From: Lolliginicoccus lacisalsi
Lineage (GTDB): Bacteria > Actinomycetota > Actinomycetes > Mycobacteriales > Mycobacteriaceae
DNA length: 64,000 nucleotides
Direction: 5' to 3'
Assembly: GCF_014841105.1 (NCBI RefSeq)
Contig: NZ_JACYWE010000006.1
Coordinates: forward strand, 1 to 64,000
Shown: piece by piece, positions 59,020 to 64,000 of the stretch
How positions within the stretch are numbered: position 1 is the stretch's first letter
Layout: every line of letters starts with the position of its first letter
The notes under the pieces: model-generated
What the model was told of the DNA's origin: nothing
Seen by the model: the letters and a program-made list of their open reading frames with translations, nothing else
The model's database searches: none
Translations under genes and position numbers: made by a program

Positions 59020-60117
59020 ATGGCATCAGCATCACAAGGCTCGCGGCGCGTCACGGCGGTCGTGCTGGTGGGGCTCGGGGCGCTCCTGCTCGTCACTGCC
59101 TTGCTGCTGCCGCTATATGCGGTGCCCAAGCTGAAGAAGACCCCGCTCGATCTCGAGATCACGACGATCTCGGAGGGGACCGCGTCGATCCTGAACTCGG
59201 CTAGGTTCCTCGGGGGCGATCCCGATGCCGTCGAGGAGGACGTCCCCGTGCGCGCGCAGCGCCACACCACGGTGGAGGAGCCGTCGGGCGAGGACCTCGT
59301 GACCCTGCAGGCTGGCTTCACGCTCTCGCGCACGGATGTGCAGGGACCGCGCGGCCTGCTCAACGCCACGATCGATCGGGTGACGCTCGATCGGGTCACC
59401 TCGATGCCCGTGGACGATCCGCCGGCGTCGTTGCAGCTCACCCGCGAGGGCGCGCCGATCGAATTGCCCCGCGATGGGCTCCAGTACAAGTTCCCGTTCG
59501 ACGTGCAGCAGCAGTCCTACCCCTACTTCGACCTGACGGCGCGCCAGACCTTCGATATCGACTTCGTCGAGGAAACCACGATCAATGGGCTCGATGTCTA
59601 CCATTTCCGGCACGAGATCGAGCCCGTGGACCTTTTCCGCACCACCCGCGATACCTCCAATAGGGTCGGGCTGCCCCGTGCCGCATGGGGGCTCGCCGAA
59701 GAGGGCAGCGACGACGCCGGCGATGTCGTGTTCATGAACCGCTACTACTCGAACATCCGGGATATCTTCGTCGAGCCCGTCACCGGCACGATCGTCGATG
59801 GCCAGGAGCAACTGCGCCAGTACTTCGGCACCGGACCCGACGACCGGGCCATGACCGTCCTGAGCTATGCCGCCGAGCTCACCGACGCGACCGTGGAGAG
59901 TCGCGTCGCCGATGCCACCGCCACCAAGGATCTCGTGCAGCTCAAGACCGGGCCGCTGCCGCTGCCCTGGCTGCTGGGCGGTGCCGGGATCCTCGTGCTG
60001 ATCGGCGGTATCGCGCTGGGCGTGCGCTCGGGCCGCGAGCCGGAGCGGGAAGCGGAGCGCACCGCGGACCATGACGGTGACGATGACGGTGACTGGAATG
60101 ATGCCAGCCGATCCTGA
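59020..60117 (+). CDS. DUF3068 (PorA-family) membrane protein
   Basis: A 365-residue protein with a TM helix at each end: N-terminal VTAVVLVGLGALLLVTALLLPLYAVPKL and C-terminal LPWLLGGAGILVLIGGIALGV, enclosing an extracytoplasmic domain of about 280 residues (PFDVQQQSYPYFDLTARQTFDIDFVEETTINGLDVYHF and FMNRYYSNIRDIFVEPVTGTIVDG). This is the layout of DUF3068, sometimes labelled porin PorA-like in corynebacteria and rhodococci, although no porin role is proven. ATG 59020. Upstream copD is on the same strand at 160 bp. Confidence 0.78.
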   Translation: MASASQGSRRVTAVVLVGLGALLLVTALLLPLYAVPKLKKTPLDLEITTISEGTASILNSARFLGGDPDAVEEDVPVRAQRHTTVEEPSGEDLVTLQAGFTLSRTDVQGPRGLLNATIDRVTLDRVTSMPVDDPPASLQLTREGAPIELPRDGLQYKFPFDVQQQSYPYFDLTARQTFDIDFVEETTINGLDVYHFRHEIEPVDLFRTTRDTSNRVGLPRAAWGLAEEGSDDAGDVVFMNRYYSNIRDIFVEPVTGTIVDGQEQLRQYFGTGPDDRAMTVLSYAAELTDATVESRVADATATKDLVQLKTGPLPLPWLLGGAGILVLIGGIALGVRSGREPEREAERTADHDGDDDGDWNDASRS

Positions 60118-60263
60118 TCCGCCAATCACGCGTTGATCACGGGTGGGCGCCAGGAGCATCACCGATGTGGCGGGACGCGAAGGCTGATTACGCGATAGAG
60201 TCGAGTCACACCGGTACCCAACACAATGACGGACTGAACAACAGTCCCGTGAAGGAGCGACGC

Positions 60264-60689
60264 ATGGCAGACCTCGAGAACACCACTGACAAGATCACGG
60301 GCGCGGCGAAGGAAGCCACCGGGTCCGTCGCCGGAGATAAGTCCCTCAAGGCCGAGGGCCAGACCGAGCAGGCCGCGGCGAACGCCAAGGATTCCGTGAA
60401 GAACGCTTCCGAAGCCGCGCGCGCCAAGGCCAACGATGCTGCCGCACGGGCCTCCGAGGTGTCCGCATCGGTCAAGGACAAGACCAACGAGGCCCTCACG
60501 AGTGGCCGTGCCGCTGCCACCGAGGCACGCACCTCGGTCGAGGACAAGGTCGCTGAGCTGCGGCGCGCCACGTTCGATTCGCTCTCCGAGCTTGATGAGG
60601 CCGATACCCGCAAGGCAGGGGCCGCCGCTGCCGCCGTGGTCGCTGCCATCGTGTTGTTCTTCGTGGTGCGGGCGATCCGCAATCGCTGA
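60264..60689 (+). CDS. CsbD-like stress protein with C-terminal membrane helix
   Basis: A 141-residue protein starting like CsbD (DKITGAAKEATGSVAGDKSLKAEGQTEQAAANAKD), followed by LEA-like amphipathic repeats rich in Ala, Lys and Glu and, near the end, a hydrophobic helix (AGAAAAAVVAAIVLFFVVRAI) with Arg-rich tail. Such proteins are typical of general-stress responses. ATG 60264 with GAAGGAG upstream; a longer frame to 60165 is not coding. A single half-arm match to the 70-bp element (ACGCGATAGA, 60190-60199) in the upstream region is probably chance. Confidence 0.78.
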   Translation: MADLENTTDKITGAAKEATGSVAGDKSLKAEGQTEQAAANAKDSVKNASEAARAKANDAAARASEVSASVKDKTNEALTSGRAAATEARTSVEDKVAELRRATFDSLSELDEADTRKAGAAAAAVVAAIVLFFVVRAIRNR

Positions 60690-60736
60690 GCCACGCGCCA
60701 GCGGCAGGAAACCTGCCCGCCCGGTGAGCTAGGAAG

Positions 60737-60772
60737 CATTGGCCCCCTCTGCAAGTGCAGAGGGGGCCAATG
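60737..60772. terminator. Bidirectional terminator
   Basis: Perfect 17-bp inverted repeat CATTGGCCCCCTCTGCA/TGCAGAGGGGGCCAATG with two bases between, between the convergent CsbD-like and aldehyde dehydrogenase genes. Confidence 0.88.
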
Positions 60773-60793
60773 CCATGCATGCCGCAGTACGCT

Positions 60794-62347
60794 CTAGCGT
60801 CCCGGGATGTACTTCATCACCTTCACGCCGTAGGGCAGTGCCTGCGAGAAGTACTTCGAGTCCAGCCAGCTCGGACCACCGAGGTCCAGGATGCGCTGGA
60901 CCGCCACGGTCTGGGGCTCGGTGTACTTGAGCAGGCCCTCGGGACCGTGGCGGCGTCCCATGCCGGAGACGCCCATGCCACCCATCGGTGCGCCCAGGCT
61001 CCCCCAGGCCGGGCCATAGCCCTCGTTGACGTTCGCGGTGCCGGTGTTGATGCGCTCGGCGATCTTCTCGCCCTCGCTGTCGCTCGATGCCCACACGCTT
61101 GCATTGAGCCCGTACTCGGTGTCGTTGGCCATCTCGATGGCCTCCTCGACGTCCTTGACGGGATAGATCGATACGAGCGGGCCAAAGGTCTCCGCGCGAA
61201 ATACATCCATGTCCGGGGTGACGCCCGTCAGCACCGTCGGCTCGAAGAACAGCGGACCGAGATCCGGGCGAGCCGTGCCGCCGGCCACGACCGTCGCGCC
61301 CTTCGCTACCGCATCATCCACGTGCGCCTGCACGTTCTGCACCTGCGACTCGGAGATCAGGCTGCCCATCGCCGAGCTGATGGTGTAGTCATTGCTGAGG
61401 GCAAGGTTGCTGACCTTCTCGCCGAACGTCTTGACGAAGTCATCCGCCACGGCCTCCTCGACATAGATGCGCTCGATCGAGATGCACAGCTGGCCCGAGT
61501 TGGAGAAGCACGCGCGCAGCGCCGCCTCGGTGACGTGATTGAGGTTGGCGCCCTTGGTGACGACCATCGGGTTCTTGCCACCAAGCTCGGCGGAGAATCC
61601 GATGAGACGCCGCCCGCACTGCTCCGCGAGGAGCCGGCCCGTGGCCGTGGAGCCGGTGAACATGATGTAGTCCGTGCTCTCGACGAGCGCGGTGCCCACG
61701 ACGGACCCCGGACCCGGCACGACCGCGAACAGGTCCTTTGGCAGGCCCGCCTCGTACAGCAGCTCCGCGACACCGAGCGCGCAGTAGGGGGTCTGGCTAT
61801 CCGGCTTGATCACCACGGCGTTGCCGGCGATGATCGCCGGGATCGCGTCCGACACGGCGAGCGTCATCGGATAGTTCCACGGCGTGATCATCCCCACGAC
61901 GCCCTTGGGGCGATAGTTGACCGACGTCTTGGTCAATGCGGGGAAAAGGCCCTGAACGCTCTTCTTCTGCAGCAGCTTCACGGCATTGCGCGCGTAGTAG
62001 CGGGCCGTCATCGCGATATCGAGGACCTCCTCGAGGGCCGCGGCGCGGGACTTGCCGGTCTCGGCCTGGGCGAGATCGAGCAGCGAATCGCGACGGCTGA
62101 GCACGAGATCGTGATAGCGGTGAAAGATCTTGACGCGCTCGGCGACCGGGACCTTCGCCCATTCCTTCTGCGCGGCGCGGGCCCGCTCGACGGCAGCGAC
62201 CGCATCCTCGGCCGTGCCGACCGGGATCGTCGCGAGCTCGCGACCGGTGAACGTCTCGGTCACTGGACGGGTCTCCCGGTTGGCCGCATCGGGAATCGCC
62301 ACGAGCTTTGCGAGGCGCGCGAACGTCTCGGCTGACGGAGCAGGCAT
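60794..62347 (-). CDS. gabD2: Succinate-semialdehyde dehydrogenase (GabD2-like aldehyde dehydrogenase)
   Basis: A 517-residue aldehyde dehydrogenase. Nucleotide-binding and catalytic signatures: MITPWNYPMTLAVSDAIPAIIAGNAVVIKPD, FTGSTATGRLL, the general-base Glu in SAELGGKNPMVV and the nucleophilic Cys in CFSNSGQLCISIERI, then AETFGPLVSIYPV and GMGVSGMGRRHGPEGLLKYTE. The GQLC-I-S-I-E-R-I form and the overall layout are those of GabD2-like enzymes of mycobacteria and relatives. It would oxidise succinate semialdehyde; related aldehydes remain possible. ATG 62347. Convergent neighbour CsbD-like gene. Confidence 0.87.
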   Translation of the reverse strand: MPAPSAETFARLAKLVAIPDAANRETRPVTETFTGRELATIPVGTAEDAVAAVERARAAQKEWAKVPVAERVKIFHRYHDLVLSRRDSLLDLAQAETGKSRAAALEEVLDIAMTARYYARNAVKLLQKKSVQGLFPALTKTSVNYRPKGVVGMITPWNYPMTLAVSDAIPAIIAGNAVVIKPDSQTPYCALGVAELLYEAGLPKDLFAVVPGPGSVVGTALVESTDYIMFTGSTATGRLLAEQCGRRLIGFSAELGGKNPMVVTKGANLNHVTEAALRACFSNSGQLCISIERIYVEEAVADDFVKTFGEKVSNLALSNDYTISSAMGSLISESQVQNVQAHVDDAVAKGATVVAGGTARPDLGPLFFEPTVLTGVTPDMDVFRAETFGPLVSIYPVKDVEEAIEMANDTEYGLNASVWASSDSEGEKIAERINTGTANVNEGYGPAWGSLGAPMGGMGVSGMGRRHGPEGLLKYTEPQTVAVQRILDLGGPSWLDSKYFSQALPYGVKVMKYIPGR

Positions 62348-62506
62348 CTACTTTCTCCTTGGGTCGGAGATGGACTTGTCGGATCAACTCCAGGTTACTC
62401 GCCCATGTCCGGAATCGGACCCAGCCCGGCATGCTCGACGCGATGCGCGGGGTGGCCTGTACTACCGTTGATGGAATAGTCCTGCCCCAACCGCGAAGGG
62501 ATGCTC

Positions 62507-62989
62507 GTGAGCAGTGTGGAATTCTCCTCGACCGCCGATCTCGCCGATGAGATCGGTCCCGGCATTCGAAGCTGCGATACCCAGTTCATCCAGCTCGGTG
62601 GCCGCCCCAAGTTCTCCGGCACCGTGTCCACCGTCAAGTGCTTCCAGGACAATGCCTTACTGAAGTCCGTGCTCGGCGAGCCAGGCAATGGCAACGTGCT
62701 GGTGATCGATGGTGACGCCAGCGTGCACACCGCTCTCGTCGGCGATGTGATCGCTGAGCTCGGACGTGGCAATGGCTGGTCGGGGATCATCATCAACGGC
62801 GCGGTGCGCGACGCGGCGATGCTGCGCACCATGGACATCGGCGTCAAGGCGCTCGGCACGAATCCGCGCAAGTCCACCAAGACCAACGCTGGCGAGCGGG
62901 ATGTGCCAGTCACCATCGGTGGCGTGACGTTCAACCCCGGTGACGTCGTCTACAGCGATGACGATGGCGTGGTCGTCGTGACGCCATGA
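62507..62989 (+). CDS. rraA: RraA-family protein (Rv3853-like)
   Basis: A 160-residue RraA-like protein (regulator of RNase E activity or 4-hydroxy-4-methyl-2-oxoglutarate aldolase fold), position and length matching Rv3853. [37 protein letters not shown], then [55 protein letters not shown] and [15 protein letters not shown] are all family-typical. GTG 62507 is the likely start since GAAGGGA lies five bases upstream, whereas ATG 62501 abuts it. The stop overlaps an ATG frame of the next gene (ATGA). Confidence 0.93.
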   Translation: MSSVEFSSTADLADEIGPGIRSCDTQFIQLGGRPKFSGTVSTVKCFQDNALLKSVLGEPGNGNVLVIDGDASVHTALVGDVIAELGRGNGWSGIIINGAVRDAAMLRTMDIGVKALGTNPRKSTKTNAGERDVPVTIGGVTFNPGDVVYSDDDGVVVVTP

Positions 62990-63081
62990 CACGACACCGT
63001 CGCGGGAGGCGAGCACGGTTTGTCTCGCCTCCCCCGGGCGACCAGGCCTCCCCCGTCGGAGATCCGCGGATCGTGACACCG

Positions 63082-63450
63082 ATGGCGCGGCCCACCCCGC
63101 GCGAGCGCATCGGCTATGCGTTCGGCCGGGTGCTGCCTCCTCATCTGCATGACTGGGTGGAGCATGACCTGACCGGCCCGGGAGCGACCCGCCGCTACAT
63201 CGTTCGCGGTCTCCTGCCGCTGATCCCGCTGCTCGCGCTGTTCCTGCTCATCCCGGGCCCGCTGTGGGTGATCGGCTCGATGATGATGCTGCTGCTCATC
63301 CCGTACGTCTACTTCCTGATCGCCCTGACCTACGTCTACCGGCGGCACCGCTTGATCAGCCATGACCTCGACCCCGGCCTGATGTCGCGCCGGGAGCAGG
63401 AGCGCAAGGACCGGGAACGCGCCGAGTACAAGCGTCGCTTCGGCCACTAG
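63082..63450 (+). CDS. DUF5313 membrane protein
   Basis: A 122-residue small membrane protein: ARPTPRERIGYAFGRVLPPHLHDWVEHDLTGPGATRRYIVRGLLPL, two adjacent hydrophobic segments (LIPLLALFLLIPGPLWVIGSMMMLLLIPYVYFLIALTYV) and a basic tail YRRHRLISHDLDPGLMSRREQERKDRERAEYKRRFGH. This is the pattern of the uncharacterised actinobacterial DUF5313 family. ATG 63082 is the usual family start; the open frame runs up to ATG 62986, which overlaps the rraA stop by 4 bp, and GTG 63073 is another option. Confidence 0.72.
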   Translation: MARPTPRERIGYAFGRVLPPHLHDWVEHDLTGPGATRRYIVRGLLPLIPLLALFLLIPGPLWVIGSMMMLLLIPYVYFLIALTYVYRRHRLISHDLDPGLMSRREQERKDRERAEYKRRFGH

Positions 63451-63476
63451 CCCGGGCGCATGCCTAGACTCGTGCT

Positions 63477-64000
63477 GTGAGCAAGTCGGAGAGCCCTGAC
63501 AGCATCAACGCGGGACGGCAGCGCCAGGACCGGATCTACCGCGACGGGGTGAGCGGTCGCGCGCCCGCCGTGCCGACCGATCCCGCCGGCCTCGAGGAAG
63601 CGGCGATGGCCGTCCTGCCCGGCAAGGCCGCCGCGTACCTCGCCGGAGGAGCGGGATCCGAGGCCACCATGCGCGCCAACCGGGCCGCGTTCGATCGATG
63701 GTCGATCGTGCCACGCGTGCTGCGGGATGTGTCGGCGCGGGATCTCTCCGTGGAGCTGTTTGGCCAGAAGCTGCCCGCACCCATAGCTCTCGCACCGAGC
63801 GGGGTGCTCGAGCTCGCCCACGAGGAAGCAGACCTGGCCGTGGCGCGCGCCGCCGCCGAGGCCGGGGTGCCATTCATCTTCTCCAACCAGGCATCGGTGC
63901 CGATGGAGGACTGCGCCGCTGCGATGGGCAGCTCGCCGCGCTGGTTCCAGCTCTACTGGAGCACCGAGGATGAGCTCGTGCACAGCTTCATCCGCCGGGC
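63477..64000 (+). CDS. FMN-dependent alpha-hydroxy-acid oxidase, lactate 2-monooxygenase-like (3'-truncated by window edge)
   Basis: The first 174 residues of an enzyme of the FMN-dependent alpha-hydroxy-acid dehydrogenase family. The reading frame starts at GTG 63477, 26 bp after the DUF5313 stop, and is open to the window end. Seen are [60 protein letters not shown], then [21 protein letters not shown] and [17 protein letters not shown], the phosphate- and flavin-contacting first half of the TIM barrel. The layout of the N terminus ([14 protein letters not shown]) resembles lactate 2-monooxygenase; catalytic His and Arg would lie outside the window. Confidence 0.88.
   Translation, partial: MSKSESPDSINAGRQRQDRIYRDGVSGRAPAVPTDPAGLEEAAMAVLPGKAAAYLAGGAGSEATMRANRAAFDRWSIVPRVLRDVSARDLSVELFGQKLPAPIALAPSGVLELAHEEADLAVARAAAEAGVPFIFSNQASVPMEDCAAAMGSSPRWFQLYWSTEDELVHSFIRR

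Noticed and set aside
60190-60199. Single match ACGCGATAGA to an arm of the 70-bp element
   Set aside because: No inverse arm, box or spacing follows; probably chance. A further half-arm TTCTATCGCG near 45028 lies in coding sequence and is rejected likewise.

Overview
The window comes from the chromosome of a GC-rich, mycolic-acid-producing actinobacterium (order Mycobacteriales). The evidence is the complete mycolate condensation module (accD4-pks13-fadD32), a cell-wall Rv3802c-type lipase, two antigen-85-type mycolyltransferases, and the arabinogalactan genes emb, aftB, ubiA, the Rv3807c-type phosphatase, glfT2 and glf. Gene order follows the M. tuberculosis Rv3793-Rv3853 stretch closely, but the lipid-virulence block between Rv3816c and Rv3834c is absent. 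An LGFP-repeat mycolyltransferase and several family differences suggest a genus outside Mycobacterium; the genus cannot be resolved from the sequence alone. All functional names rest on motif recognition and gene order, not on database searches.

Layout. 1-3.1 kb: the 3' end of an emb arabinosyltransferase, then an ArsR-SRPBCC pair bracketed by two copies of a 70-bp palindromic element. 3.1-23.8 kb: a long minus-strand cell-envelope block (glf, glfT2, PAP2, ubiA, aftB, mycolyltransferase, LGFP mycolyltransferase, DUF732 lipoprotein, cutinase-like lipase, fadD32, pks13, accD4). 24-31 kb: a PGRP-type amidase with LGFP repeat, HAD phosphatase, two acyltransferases, PaaI-type thioesterase, serS and an ankyrin protein. 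31-36.7 kb: a septum-formation-type protein, a zincin, a PE-PPE-EspG triad, phosphoglycerate mutase and pheA. 36.7-44.6 kb: an iron-boxed DUF2470 gene, CPBP protease, Rdx protein, HTH-less LysR domain protein, LCP protein, ferritin, DUF5926, glpQ, DUF4328 and rhodanese. 44.6-45 kb: a DnaA-box cluster and a parS-like palindrome. 45-64 kb: DUF4429/SHOCT, msrA, sodA, mgtE, SDR, ilvD, cobalamin-riboswitch cbtBA, an alpha/beta hydrolase bracketed by two further copies of the 70-bp element, a TM0106-type nuclease, DUF6474, copC-copD, DUF3068, a CsbD-like protein, gabD2, rraA, DUF5313 and the start of an FMN-dependent hydroxy-acid oxidase.

Functionally the first 24 kb builds the mycolyl-arabinogalactan layer. 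FadD32 activates the meromycolate, AccD4 is the carboxyltransferase for the alpha branch, Pks13 condenses the two, and the mycolyltransferases load the product on arabinan made by Emb and AftB from the UbiA-derived donor, on galactan made by GlfT2 from the Glf product.

The most unusual features are: (i) four copies of an exactly 70-bp element with 13-bp inverted arms, a constant 22-bp spacer and a conserved 22-bp side box, arranged as two same-orientation pairs around accessory genes; (ii) four DnaA boxes in 84 bp next to a parS-like site with no dnaA in view; (iii) a PE-PPE-EspG set without any ESX secretion gene nearby. No tRNA, rRNA, transposase, phage gene or CRISPR array was seen.
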